Assembly (NCBI GenBank): GCA_016802295.1
Contig: JAESIW010000135.1
Location: 76,443 to 140,442, forward strand
Length of the DNA stretch: 64,000 nucleotides
Source of the DNA: Brachionus rotundiformis
Taxonomy: Eukaryota; Rotifera; Eurotatoria; Ploima; Brachionidae
Direction: 5' to 3'
A program made the position numbers and the translations under genes. Every line of letters starts with the position of its first letter. Position 1 is the stretch's first letter. This document shows positions 33,367 through 46,162 of this stretch, piece after piece. The notes beneath the pieces were generated by a model. That model searched no databases. It had not been told where the DNA came from and was given only the letters and a program-made list of their open reading frames with translations.

Positions 33367-36300
33367 TTATTCAATTAAATTTTCGAATAAAATTTATGCA
33401 TTCTAAATTAGATACTTTAAATTTGAGGAATACCATTCAACTTACTAAATAATACAGCCAGATATACAAAAAAAAAAGTATTCTTATTTTAAACATATTT
33501 ATATTTATAGATAAAATGCTTGAAAAGTTAAAAATAAAGTTTGAGTATACTTTATCCCCAAAGAACAATAAATGTTTGCTTTCATCTATTTTATGGAATC
33601 AAATTTCTTTCCTTAGCAAAAATAAAAAAAAGGCAATTTGAATCTTTTATAAATTACTTTTTATTTTTATTTTTACTTTTTTCCCAGAAAATTAATTTCC
33701 GAAAAAAAATTTTTTCAAGTTTTAAAAAATAGTTTATTTCTACTTTTGGTTTAAAAAAGAAAAACAAATTTCTATTCAGTTCATAAATTATTATTTTATA
33801 AGAATTTTATTTTATTTTTTAATTAATTTTGTGTTCAAAGGAAAATAAACCAATTTTAAAATATCTACTATTGTTACAGTTATTAATTCCTCCACCGATC
33901 AATCAGCATAAAATTATTTTAGTTTTTTTTAACTCTTTTAGTATTAAGTTTAAAACAAAGTGTGAACTTTATACTTGATTAGTGATTTGCGTCTAAGTGT
34001 GTTGCTAATTTTACCAACTTTTCAAAATTAAAAGCTCTAATTTGTGAAACTTAGATTTGATTTAAAAAAAATAATAGATAAAACAAAAATGATTATAAAA
34101 AATGATTGTATTTATTAATTAGGCAAAAAATAATCATCTGAAGACTTCTAAGTCAAATTTTTTTCTTTTACTCAGAGCTTATTTTACAGAAAATTAATCC
34201 CATTGTAATACTATTATTTCCTTTTTATACAATTTATGATTCTTCTTGTTTATTTATTTAGTAGCCCAGTCAAGTAACATGACACCTTAAATTTACTTCT
34301 AATATATCGATCCAATCTTAATAAATTTAAATTGCTTTCTTTTTACTTTAATTTTTAAAATAAGGTTCTGCCATGACCACGGTTTTGGAACATTTTTCCA
34401 AATTTTGAAATTTTTTAAATATTCTGAATCTTAAATTAAGGCAATATTAGATTGTTGTTAGTTTATATAATTTGATCAGTTTATTCCAAAAGATCCTGTG
34501 TATACTTTTGTTCATCATAATTAGTGATGAATGTATAAATTTTTGTTTAAGTTTACAAATAAAAATTAACTTTATTAGATAGTTAAAAGCGTTTACGAAA
34601 CAACCAAAATCTAAACAAAACCAATATATACAAACAAGATTTTATAATTAGAATTAAAATGAGAAAAAAATTCTTATTCAAGTGTTGATTTTAAGAGTTT
34701 AATTAAAAATTATCATAATAATATCATTTTAAAATCAAGTATGTTTTATCTAATTAAAAAACAAATGTGTTTTTTTAATTTAAATTTATATTATTAAATT
34801 AAATTAAAATGTTTGTTAGACATTTTGGCGTAATGAATGTTTAAGTTAATTTTAGATGCGAAAAAAATTAATTAGATCGCTGTCTCAAACAAGTTAGAAT
34901 CCACGATTCATCAGAGAGTGATTTATACATATATATATATATATAAATATATCATTTATTTCATTTAATTTTTCATTTCATACTAATATTTATCAATGAA
35001 TCATTTCTAGTCAATAAAGGTTATCTATTCAATATTTTGTTTAGCTTTCTTAAATTGTATTTTTTTCTACAAGCCTGAAATTTTTTATTCCAGTTTTTAA
35101 CCTAATTTCTTCAAATATCTTTAAAAGCCTACTTAAAAAGATAAAGTTTATTCACTCGACTCAGCCGATTTAAATTCTCTAGTGCTCATAGATATTCAAT
35201 ATTAGTCACATAGCACTAATATTTCCGTGGGTTGAGTTTCCGATCAATTAAATCTTAAACTTAATCGCTATTAATAATAGACTAAGAAAAGTGTTGTAAG
35301 ATAAGACACGGTCTCGCTGAGCTCGGCTGAGCATTTTGGCTAAAGCATCTGGAAAGAAAAACAAACGAGATTCATATGAATTAAAGAGGAAAAGTAAAAA
35401 ATTTTTAATATATGCTAAACAGATATTAGATTAATGTAAAGAGATAGAGTTTTGTTTGCTTTTAATTATTGGATAATAAATGTTTTTATAAAATTTTTTA
35501 AATAATTTAATATATTTTAAAATTAGATTGTTCATCGAATTTCTGTTCTTGTTGTTTATCTTTAATTAATCAACTTAAATTACTCAAATCAACAAGGTAA
35601 TTAATTTTTGAAAGATTAATTTTATTAAGAAATATTTTAATATGTTTATAATTAGAAGCTATTTTTTAATTAAAAGATTAAAGGTGACCAACAAAATTTA
35701 ACTATTAAATCATTATATTGTTTAGACCTAATCACAATTTATTATTTTCTTAATTTTTATATGACTTTATATGCTAGTGCTTGCTAGCTTTCAACTTAGA
35801 CCATTTTTTATACATATTTATTCAGTCATCGACTAAATTTTTGACAAATAGGTTTTCTAATCCAACTAATAAATTATTAAAGTACATGAATCTTTGGTTT
35901 GAAAACATGATAGATAGTTAAATTTTTTAAATATGATAACCCAATCCATAAACCGTATTGTTATTTATATTATTCAAGTTAAAAATGAGAAATTATTTAA
36001 GTGAAAACATTAATTAAATTTATTATATTTTTGATTTAAATGGTTTAATACGATTTGCCAAAAATTCTTACCATACATATGCCTTAAAGTGTTCTTTAAG
36101 AGAAAAGGTTTTCATCAAGTCTTAATAGATTTGAAAATTCTTATCAATGTTTTCTGATTTTTAAGAATTTAATTTCTAATTTAAAAATAATAGTTCACTT
36201 TTAGTTTAATTAAAACTAATAATATGAGACATTGTCGTGTGTCTTAAAACTAGATAGAAAATAATTTTATTAACAAATATCTAGAAAACAAGATACAAAG

Positions 36301-37440
36301 TCTAAAGTAATCAATCAAAATAAAAGTAAAATCCTCAATTTCTATTTAATACAATTTTAATTTAGAAAAAGATAAAACTTAACTGAATCAATTAGGTCTT
36401 TTTCTAATGAAGTACTCTTAATGCTAATCATTAGTTCCAATGTCTGTGATCACTGGCAAAAGTTTTATCGGCCAGAAACTTAGGTACTTTGTTTGTCGCT
36501 GTTTGGTCTAAAAAATTGTGTTTTTTTTTTTAATTATTTCAAGATAAAAGTAATCAAAGAGTAATCAGATCAGAGATTTTGTTTTATAGAGTGATTATCT
36601 ATTTATAAATTATTCATGATGATAATTATTATGTAATAATAATGGTAGTACTACAAGTAGTAGAAGTGTATAAAACTTGGTAACTACTTCCAAGCAAAAC
36701 TTGAATGAATTATAACTGTATAATGTCATTTAAGCCATTGCCAAACATAATATTCAAAAACTATAAATATGACCAAAGTAATTGTTGAAATCCACTTTGT
36801 ATAAGCCTGTTGCCTTGCCAGAGGTATTCAGCAACTTAATTGGGATTAATTTAAATTAAGAGAAAGATTTATTTGGGTTTAGAACTCTTTAAAAAAGACA
36901 TTGTTGTCACCACTTATGGCACAACCATGGTCAAAATTGAATACAATTTTCATGTTATTTACAAAAATTATCAATAAATATAACTATTAGTTAGACTGAC
37001 GCATTCAATATGCTATCTATCTGATTGGCAAGATTTGGCATAGAGATGAGCGTATGCTTAAGGCGATGGCACATTGCAAATTGTCTGCAAGCAATTTATA
37101 AAAGCTTAAATAAAATTCCAAACTAAACCTAATGTTGCCATTTAAATGTAATCTTTATTTTATTTTTCTCAAAGGTAAATAGAAAACCCTGCCATTACAT
37201 TGATTGATTTATTTACATAGTAATTGTACAAGTTAGAAATTATTAATTAAGCCTGGTAATGATAGCGAGGCGTTTTTTTTTATTTTTTTCTATCATGATC
37301 AATATGTTTTGTGTTTAATTACTTTAAATAGCATATCATAAATTAAACCATGATTATTCGATCATAATTTATACAATTTTTAAAAACAAGCTATCTCTTG
37401 ATCTATCAATTTAATTTATTACTCTTCCAAGATCCAATAG
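33367..37440. other. Long AT-rich intergenic region
   Basis: About 4 kb with no supported gene. A (TA)n microsatellite is at about 34927-34947. The last kilobase may hold the promoter and 5' UTR of the gene at 37441. Otherwise nothing recognised on either strand. Confidence 0.5.
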
Positions 37441-40066
37441 ATGAGCAGCAACGCACTCAAGTCAGAGATTCGGCTTGTATTCAATGATAAACCAGCAGCA
37501 TCATCAGCAGCACAAGCTTCTTGCCTAGCTATGAACCCAAGCAGTGTACCTACGACACAAATCTACCAAAATAACAACAACAACAACAATAACAATAATA
37601 TCAACAAATGCTCAAATATCAATGAATATCGAGCCTCTAACGAGCTCGAAATAACACAAACAAGCAACCTGCTCGACTCTATTCTCGACGCCGAGCTTAC
37701 CAATTTAAATATTCAAATAGATAACACCAGCTCAAACATGTACAACAACAACAACAACAGCAACACCAACATCAATTCAAACAATTCAGGTATGTATACT
37801 TTTTTTACTTAAATGAGCTCTGAAGAGAGGATTAAATGTTTGTTTGATACCTGTTCGGCATTGTGTAGGCGGCAGCGGTGGCATGTTTCACCCGACATGG
37901 GATGAGTGGAAGCAACGAGCTCAGCTGTCGAATGAGAATACAAGCAAATGTAAACACGAAAGCGTCTCAAGCCAGCATACAAATACGTACAATAAACATC
38001 AGCAGCAACACTACAGACAACAAGATTACAATAGAATGTTGGAAACGAACACTACCAAGTCTAATTTGTACAAGCAGGAGGAGATTTACACGAGCAACTC
38101 GAAACGAGAAGACAAAAAAACGGTCTACTCGAACAAGCCCTCGTCGCCTGTGCTTATACGCAATTCGAACACAAATCAACTGGAGTATGTGAACGAATCG
38201 GCGCTGAGGCGTCAGGAAGGCCGGAGTCCGCGTCACTACCCGGTGGCTGGCATTGACTTTTTGCCGGTGCGGGCGCCCTCGCCCGTCGAGCTCTCCTCGT
38301 GCACTCTGGCCAAGCAGCCGCCGCTCGACCTGAAGACCGAGCAAGAGGCGAAACAGGCGCCCAAGCCGGCCCGCCCTGAGCCGGACACCAAGCCGCTTGT
38401 GGTCGAGAGTGCGCACCAGCAAAGGAAAATAAAGACAATACTGTCGACTCGCAAGGAGTCGGCGCCCAACTTGACCGGATGGCGCACCGAGTCCGACTCG
38501 GACTCGGACGCGCAGAACCGCCTGCTGGCTCGCGCCTCCGGCTCCATTCCCATCGAGTACATATCGATAAGACGCGACCCGAAGCCGCATCTCACCGTCG
38601 ACACCAACGCCAAAAAGTCCATCACCACCGGCACCAATACCAGCTCGGACAGAGGCAAGCGGATCGCGGCCACCAACACCAATCAGGACGAATTGCCCCA
38701 GTACAATCTGCACGTGTCGCTCGACTCGCTGCTCGTCAAGAGCAGACAAGAAGCGTCGACCGCCACTGACGTCAAGAACAAGACAGTGTCGACCGAGACC
38801 AGCCACGTGGGACACAAGGACGCCGGCACTCTGACCGACGCCGAGAGGTCGCCCTCTCCGCCCGCCCCACCGCCGCAACCACCCAAGCCCCAAGAACAAC
38901 TCGTCTACACGCAACGCAGGTCCCGCTACACCGAATGGCAATCGCCACCCACGCCCGCCCAGACCACCTACCGACTCGAAATGCTCACCCAAAGCCCTCG
39001 TCCCAAGCAAATCTATCACCATCATCATCACCATCAAGAACACCATCATCACAGCTTTGATCGAACACCCCGGCCCCCCAAGACCAGCGTCAACTATTCA
39101 CTCAATCAAACAATTAGAGTAGATGACGATGATAGACTGATATTCGGCCATAACAGCTCGTCTCGCTACGACAATCGTAGCCACGAGTACTTCACGAGGC
39201 GTAGTGGCAGTTTTCCGTGTTTGGTCAGCTTTGACTCGTGCGCCAACAACAACAGCACACACAGACAACGGTACGTTAGGCACACACAGACGAGCAATTA
39301 TTCGCCATTTGTTGTCAAACGAGTCGAGCAAGTGCACGTGAATCGGCCAGAGTTCGAGCTAGGCGTGATGCCGTTGATCGGCGGCGAGTTTAGCGAGTTT
39401 AATGACAAATTCAGACAAGTATTCGGTCTTGGCCAATCAGCAGGAGGAGCGAACACGAGACGCTACTACAAGTACTCGCGTACGAGCACGGACAACGGCG
39501 TGCAGTGTGTAAGACAGGCGGCCGAGATGCCGCATGTGAGCAGCTCGTTCGGCCGTCAAGTGTATCAACAGCAGCACAATGTGAACTCGAGCCGCTCGAC
39601 CGTGCCCATAGTCGAGATACCAGTGACGCCCACGTCAACAATAGGCAAGTCGTCGCACTGCTACACGGCCAATGGACCTGTCATTACGAGCATGTCGCGC
39701 AACGCTTCGGCTACCAATCTCAACTCGAGCTTTTCTATGTCCTCGACGCAACACCAGCAGCAGCAGCACAAGTCGTCGTCGAGCTTTGAGCCGGTGGTGC
39801 GCCGTGTGAGCTCGGCAGCGCGCGCCACCGACCAACACGAGTCGATCAGCGAGCAGCGACAATTCAGACCAATAAACGAAACAGTCACCAGAGAGACACA
39901 TTTTAGATCGAGCAGTTCGAATGGACAGCCAGTGCCCGTCATTGGCCAAGTGAACGCTTCACGCACCAACAGCTTCAGCAGCTCCAATGCCGCCTCATCC
40001 TCATCAGCTAGACAAAATTTTTCCTCCTCTTATCAATATTCATCTTCATCAAAAAATATCAATTAA
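37441..40066 (+). CDS. Large low-complexity, probably disordered protein
   Basis: Two exons, 37441-37789 and 37869-40066; 848 aa. Not recognised. Exon 1 has polyasparagine runs. Exon 2 opens with GGSGGMFHPTWDEWKQRAQL, a compact aromatic motif that is the best candidate for a folded or binding element. It is followed by long Ser-, Thr-, Gln-, Pro- and Arg-rich stretches, a His-rich tract at about 400, SDSDSD acidic-serine, and a proline block PPAPPPQPPKP that could bind SH3 or WW domains. Near residue 630 there is a more conserved-looking section, VNRPEFELGVMPLIGGEF. No membrane segment. Base composition is far GC-richer than the surroundings, and all antisense ORFs here are shadows of this compositional bias. 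Possibly a cytoskeletal or adaptor scaffold; that is inference. Confidence 0.75.
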
Positions 40067-40511
40067 CACAACTAACTATTTCGCCTTAATTAAGACTATT
40101 TAATTTATTTTTTATCTTTTGTGTGAGTGTGTGTGTGTGTGTGTTTGCACATGTGACACTATATCGAAATTTGTTAGCTTATTTATTTGGTCCCAGGCTT
40201 GACAGTAGGTAAAAATGCATACCAACTACCATCGATGGATATTTTGCCGCCCCTTAAGTCTGTCCACTATACAATTTATATCATTTATATCCAAGTCATA
40301 ATTGGTGTGAGTAGAGTGATTAAATAAGACATTGAAAATAGATGTCAAACATTGGGCTTCAACTAAGGCAAGAAATGTGCTTATAGATAATTGTTTATGC
40401 CAATATTTCCAAGTGTCCAATTTCTGGAACATGTGCAGTCAATTGAAAATATGATGAAACATTTGCTGTTAAGAAATATCAAATGGCTAATGGAGCTTCC
40501 AATGCTCTTAA
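40067..40511. other. 3' flank of the low-complexity gene
   Basis: A (GT)n run at about 40120-40144 (GTGTGTG repeated) lies in the probable 3' UTR. No gene. Confidence 0.5.
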
Positions 40512-40760
40512 CAAAAAAGGGCAAAGTAAAATTTTTGATCAAATTTCAAGCGCTCAATCTTGCTCAAACATTTTTAGATGCGCAATTAAATTTCATTGCA
40601 TTTTTAGAAATTACAATCATTTTTCAAAAGTTTAAAAATAAAGCTTTGAAATGTTAAAAGAATAAACAATCCGCGATGAAATTTAATTGCGCATCTAAAA
40701 ATGTTTGAGCAAGATTGGGCGCTTGAAATTTGATCATAAATTTTACTTGGCTCAAAAAAG
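40512..40760. mobile_element. Foldback MITE (family A), copy 2
   Basis: Element 40520-40752 (233 bp) with an 8-bp target duplication CAAAAAAG at 40512-40519 and 40753-40760. The arms match copy 1 at 6379-6613 nearly base for base over the outer 60 bp (for example TTTTTGATCAAATTTCAAGC and the inner AGATGCGCAATTAAATTTCA); the loop differs slightly. The ORF 40391-40657 is an artefact of this repeat. Confidence 0.9.
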
Positions 40761-40978
40761 ACACTATGGCTGAAAAAAACTAGTGATATTGGTTTTGTGG
40801 TAAGCTAATTTTGCTTTGCCAAAAGTCTCTATACTAAAAATTCGGTTAGCCAAATATTAAGTTAAAAATTTGTTTCTGTAAATTTAGTTTCGATTTAAAT
40901 TATTCAAGCAAATTCTTTTAATTTGATAAACAAAAATAGTTCATTTTTCTGACAAGTAAATTTTAGAAAATTACTAGC

Positions 40979-41149
40979 TACAGTCCAGTGTGGATAATAC
41001 GATATGTTTGGGCGGAAAAATGGACATCGTATTGATCAAATCTGTATGTTAAAGGATTATTATTTTGGGCAATGTAAATTATGAAAAAAAATATCGTTTT
41101 AAAGCGAATATCGTATTAATCAGCATCGTTATAGCAAGATTCGACAGTA
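40979..41149. mobile_element. pogo/Tc1-like MITE
   Basis: The 167-bp segment 40981-41147 starts CAGTCCAGTGTGGATAATAC and ends ...TTATAGCAAGATTCGACAG. The reverse complement of its end, CTGTCGAATCTTGCTATAAC, matches the start imperfectly. It is flanked by TA on both sides (40979-40980, 41148-41149), the target duplication of the Tc1/mariner/pogo superfamily. No transposase. Confidence 0.6.
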
Positions 41150-41684
41150 GTGAAATTAAAATTTAGCCAGTATTTTTATCTTATTTTTTTCAGAATTTCG
41201 AAGAATTTCTGGAATTTAGACTTAGGAAGAAAAGAAATTTTTTAAATTTTGGATAGGGAAAAAGTCCAACAGAATTTTGTACAAATTAACACACAACACA
41301 AACTACACAAATTAGAATTGTTGTTAAGCAAGGGGATTGTGAAAAAGTTAAAGGAGCTTCATGAGAAAGTCTATTCAGTTTTTAAAGAGAGATTGATTTG
41401 CTTATTTTTTTCAACGAGCCATCCCTCGACTTACTATTCAGATCTCTTTAATTTTAGTTACAATTATAAACAACTTTTATACCAAAATCGTCTAAAAGAA
41501 AAATTAACAGATTTTGTTGTCTTGAATTAAATTGAATAACTAAAAATTAAGTCTATTAACCGAATTTTTGGTTAAAAATTTTTGATTTCCTGATCCAGTT
41601 AGCCAAAATTTTCGCACAATCTTAGATCTTTAAATAAATCCTATATTTATACTTTATTATTATTCATTGAAGAGTTTGGTTTAT

Positions 41685-42040
41685 TGCAGTCCAGGAGCTC
41701 AGAAAACAGTAGCCTCAGCTTTAGTAGTAAAGATCGATTCACAGTAACTTTATGGAGACGCAGCACTCAGCTAATAAAGTTAGACCAAGTGAAAGTCATA
41801 TGCATAAACACCAAATTGGATACCCTGATCACCATCAATGAGAAACAAATTCAGTGTGCAAGACAATTGGCATACTTGGGAAGCACAATCAGTTAAGCTA
41901 CTGGGAACGCATAAAGACATCAAGAATAGACTTGTAAAAGCAAAAGGTGGCCAACAAGAGCAAATAAACTAAACTTAAGCTGTACAACAATGTAGTAAAA
42001 GCAAAGACCTTGAACCTTGAAGAAGATTTTATAGACACAT
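41685..42040 (+). mobile_element. RTE-type LINE fragment
   Basis: About 41800-41895 encodes KLDTLITINEKQIQCARQLA then YLGSTIS and a stop; a frame-shifted continuation follows (HKDIKNRLVKAKGG). Same region of an RTE element as at 19921-20250. Multiple stops and small deletions. Dead copy. Confidence 0.65.
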
Positions 42041-42062
42041 TGGTCTGAGACATTGTCGAATT

Positions 42063-42195
42063 GGCAAAGCAAATTTTTGATCAAATTTCATTTTCAAATT
42101 TGATCGTAATTAAATTTCAACGAAGATTTTTATATTTTTATAACATTTCAAAGCTTTATTTAAAAATTATTAAAAAGGATTTTAATTTACATGTC
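42063..42195. repeat. Truncated family A MITE (copy 3)
   Basis: Begins GGCAAAGCAAATTTTTGATC and later matches the loop (ATAACATTTCAAAGCTTTATTTAAAAATTATTAAAAAGGATT, with differences), but the right arm is missing. Degraded third copy. Confidence 0.6.
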
Positions 42196-42938
42196 ACTAA
42201 AGCTTGAACGATCATTCATTGATAATCATGTGGCAAAATATTTAAGCTCTTATTTTTCTATACAATTTATAAACTTTAAAAAAAACAAAAAAATTTCAAT
42301 TGCTTTATATGTATCTGCATTTCTGTGCATTTAGCTACCAAACAAGCCTAGTTGACATAGCTTATAATTATTTAACTATTAATTTTTTTTATTTTTTTTT
42401 AAATTTTCGATATTCTGTCCAGTGCTGGCTTATTTATTTATACTTGTTAATAAATTATATTACGATTGTTTAATATTAATGATGGCTAAAAAAGCAAAAA
42501 ATAAATTATATTTTTTTGTAAATGCTTAAATGTTGGTTTATTAGAATTTACATTACGAGCTTGACTTATTTTATACTAGCCTTTATATAAGCGAAATCTT
42601 GGCTTTGGTGTAAACACTTTTTTTTGTTTAATTCCTTTCAGCTTTCTCTGTGAAAAAATAATAGCACAAAGCTTGTTATAATTACAAATTTGAGATATTT
42701 TTTTCTAAATAAAACAGTTTTACAAAACAATTATTTATCTTTAATTAAATTTCTTTCAATTCAAGAATAAAAATAAAAAAGATTAAGTTTGCAGAATCCA
42801 AGCTGTAATTTGTGCCTGTTTTTTTTAATGATCAAATTTAAATATTAAAATGTTAGAGCAAAATATTGTATTAAAATATAAAAAATTAGTTTGAAAAATA
42901 AATTAAAATATATATTATTTATTGAAATGACAAAAATT
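42196..42938. other. Intergenic; 3' flank of the fucosyltransferase
   Basis: AT-rich and free of recognisable coding sequence. Confidence 0.5.
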
Positions 42939-44286
42939 TTAATTTTCTGAATTTAAATCGATTGATCTACAAGCATTTTTGTTCCAAAAATTTTCCACAC
43001 TTTCGTAAGTTTTTTCTTCAATTCCAGTAAATCTTTCCATATGAAGCTTGATGCACATGTTACAGATGGAAGCAAATTTTGGAAATTTTTGTTGAAAAAT
43101 AACATATTTTTTCCAAGCAAAAAATGAATTGTAAATATCTGGATTATTGTCCAAATACAGGAGATATTCTGCTAAATGTTTCGGACTTTTGAAGTCCAAT
43201 GCGTTTATAAAGCCAGTTTTTGGAATCTAAATTAAAATTTTAGCTTAATAGAATAGCAAATTAAATGCCTACGTAGTATTCATAATCCCCGCCACCAAGT
43301 ACTACTGGAACAATGTTGAATTGGAGGATATCGAAGAATTTTTCCGTAATGTAATCTTTACAGATAGAATTTTCAAAAGCAAAATAAAATTTGTACTCTT
43401 GGCCAATATATCCTTTGCATCCATTTTCATCCGGACATGGTTTTCCACATTTTCCAAACAAATCCAATTCTATATAATTTTTAGTCTCATTAATATAATT
43501 CAATCTTTTGCTAGTTCCATAGCAATTGCTGACAATGGCTGCCGCAAATTTCTTTTTTTCTGCATAAAAATTCAGATTTTCATCAAATTGTTCATTTTTT
43601 TGCCAACGCATTGAACCAGTCAAGTCGTAGAAATGCGGAAAATCTGAATCAATTCGGTAAGTAGATGTCAAATTAAAAAAGTTATTGAATGGTTCAAAAT
43701 TGAACGAATAGATTGGTGGTTCATAAAGTGTGAAAACCCATCTCTGGTACCACGGTCGTTTGTATCTTGGATAGATCATTTCTTTTTCTCTCATGTGCAC
43801 AACAACTAGTTCTGCGTCGGTCAGTTTTTGTTTATCATTTGTGAGAAAACATTTTGTTACTGGACAACCAAATTTTATGAAAGGATCAAATCCGAGTCCT
43901 ATACCAAAGTCTTCTTCTCCGAAAAATGTGGTCCATAAGAGTATTGTTTTAATATTTGATGTATTTTGGAGGCAAGAAAAGTTCAATTTCTTGTCGTCAA
44001 ATAGAGGAACCTTTTTCGGGTAGTCTTGGCCATCTAAATTGACTTTGAAGTTTTCTGAATTCGAATTGTACCAAATACAATTTGATGGCTCATTTTTTTT
44101 GTCCGAATTTGCTTCAGGAAAATCCCTATAAACAAGTTTTATTTTATTTTCCGGTAATGTCGGTGTCTTATTGTAGAATTTTACAATTAAAAAAGACAAG
44201 ATAAACAAAAGCAAGTATTTTTGTTTAAGAGTACGATTTTTTATTTTGAATGGCAAAGATTTTAAAAATTGATTTAGACATTTCAT
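42939..44286 (-). CDS. Alpha-1,3-fucosyltransferase (GT10), type II Golgi enzyme
   Basis: Two exons on the minus strand, 43273-44286 and 42939-43226; 433 aa. Adds fucose from GDP-fucose in alpha-1,3 linkage to GlcNAc-containing glycans, in the Golgi lumen. A single N-terminal membrane anchor at about 24-38 (YLLLFILSFLIVKFY) after a short basic tail gives type II topology. A stem region follows, then the GT10 fold: VVVHMREKEMIYPRYKRPWYQRW for the acceptor/N-terminal lobe, and FAFENSICKDYITEKFFD (302-319), the family signature that contacts GDP-fucose. NIVPVVLGGGDYEYY then leads across the 46-bp intron into IPKTGFINALDFKSPKHLAEYL. Potential N-glycosylation sites are present. Acceptor specificity (core versus Lewis type) cannot be read from sequence. 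Confidence 0.93.
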
Positions 44287-46162
44287 TTGAAAAAAGTAAT
44301 ATTTTTAAGAATTAAGAGTAGAATTTGAAGAATTTTCAAGTGTTAAGTTACCAGGACAATAAATTTTTAACTTTTATAAACAAAAAAATTATTTTTCATT
44401 CTTAAAATATTGTCTTAAATTTTTTTTATTCAAGTCAAATGACTCTTTAAAATTATCGTTCTTTAATCAAATTAAATAATTAATTTTGGTGTTAACTATA
44501 TTTTTAAAATTTATTTATTATTTTATTATATATTTTTATATCAATACGAACAATTAAGATACCAACCAAGAGAAAAAAAGTGAACATGTCCAAGGGTTCT
44601 TCGATACAGTCTGAAGACTGGTAGCTTAATTCATTCTATCTTATTAAAATTAAAATTTTAAAATTTGTAAATAATAATATAAATAGTCTTAATGTAACAA
44701 GCTTTACAGGTTTTTTAAACTTGAAAAATAAATAATTTTATGAAAATATTTTCCCAACTAATTAATTAGACTGATTTTTAAATTATTAAATTTATTAGCC
44801 CATTTTTTGTAAAGTTTATTTTAAGTTTTTAATATAAAAAATTGTTGGAAAGAATTTATTGGAATTGAATATTTTAATTTCATTTTTAAATTTTGAATTC
44901 CTGTTTACAAATGCTTTAGAAATAAATTCAAAGTAAACTTTACAAAAAATGAATTTAAACATTCAAATTTAAAGTTCGATCTTATCAAAGGGTTAAAAAA
45001 TTTTTTTAATTAAGTAATTTTTAAATTTATTTAACATGTAAATCGTGTTACATTAAGACTATTCATCTTAAAGTTGATGATTAATTAAAAAATATTTAAG
45101 CATAAACTCTTTGAATCAAAATGATATTTTAAATTTTTTAATAAGTTTTAATTATGTTTTAAAAAATGAAATAAAAGTATTTAATTGTTATTTGCTACAT
45201 CTGATATTCGTTTAGTAATGGAAATAAAATGTAATTAAAATTATTTTAAACTAATATTTAGTTAGTTTGGTAATTAAAAAATCATTCTTAATAAAGAATG
45301 AAATTTAAAGATGCATAATATACTGATTTATTTATACATGAAAAAATAAAGTTTTAATATGATCAACTATCTAGTTCAAAGTTGAAAGATATCTTAAATT
45401 ATTACAGTTCTTGGAACTTGATTTCTTTTTATCTATATTGGTAATGAATGATTTAGACACTTTTGAAAACATTCCAATTCAAATCCTTGGTTGTTTTCTA
45501 ACATTCAATCAGGCATATTTCAGTATTTAATATCAACTTTTTGTGATTTAATTTTTATCTTTAAATACAATTTTTAACCTGTACTTGTCTCATGTTTTTA
45601 AGGCTTAAGCTAATCTCGATTATCCATTTTTTTGTTAATATTTGGATTCAATTTTAATTTGGTAAACTATCCAATTATTTTTGGAAGCTTCATATTCATT
45701 CTTATAGACCAGATTTAAGCTAACCATTAGTATTTTTAGAATTCAAAATTTCAATTTTTTATTAACTATAAGATTTTTTTAAAATCAATAATTAAAACAA
45801 TAGAGCAAGATAAAATTTAATTTCTTTAGATTTATTCCGTAAACTTTGTATGATACAGTAAATAGTTTCAAGGCTCAAAATGATAGAAAAACATTCAAAC
45901 TAAATTCATAACGACTGCAATAAATTCGTACATTTTTAATCAATGGTCAATAAATTTGGTACCAAAAAATATTTGTGAACAATTTCATTTTGTCTATTAA
46001 TTAAATTATTGTAAAAAATATTTTTAATTTAATCAAAAACTCATTTTATTATACTCTTTTCCTAAAATAGAAGAATTTTTCAAAAATAGAAAAAAAAATT
46101 CAAAAAATTTCTCTATAAAAACTAATTATAGGATAAAAATTTTTTTTTTTCCAAAAAATAAA
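44287..46162. other. Intergenic, AT-rich, with one foldback element
   Basis: Fucosyltransferase promoter on the left. A MITE is at 44683-45062 (listed). No gene recognised. Confidence 0.5.
44683..45062. mobile_element. Foldback MITE (family D)
   Basis: Terminal 17-bp inverted repeats: ATAGTCTTAATGTAACA at 44683-44699 and its exact complement at 45046-45062. Interior arms are also complementary (TTTTTTGTAAAGTTTA at about 44803 versus TAAACTTTACAAAAAA at about 44934). About 380 bp, no coding, target duplication not clear. Confidence 0.8.

Noticed and set aside
37967..39987. Up to 361-codon minus-strand ORFs in the low-complexity gene
   Set aside because: Caused by GC-biased codons of the plus-strand gene; compositionally odd and without splice support.
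40391..40657. 88-codon ORF
   Set aside because: Runs into the inverted-repeat MITE; translation of repeat sequence.
41249..41530. 93-codon open frame
   Set aside because: Starts at TTG, no match, sits between MITE ends.
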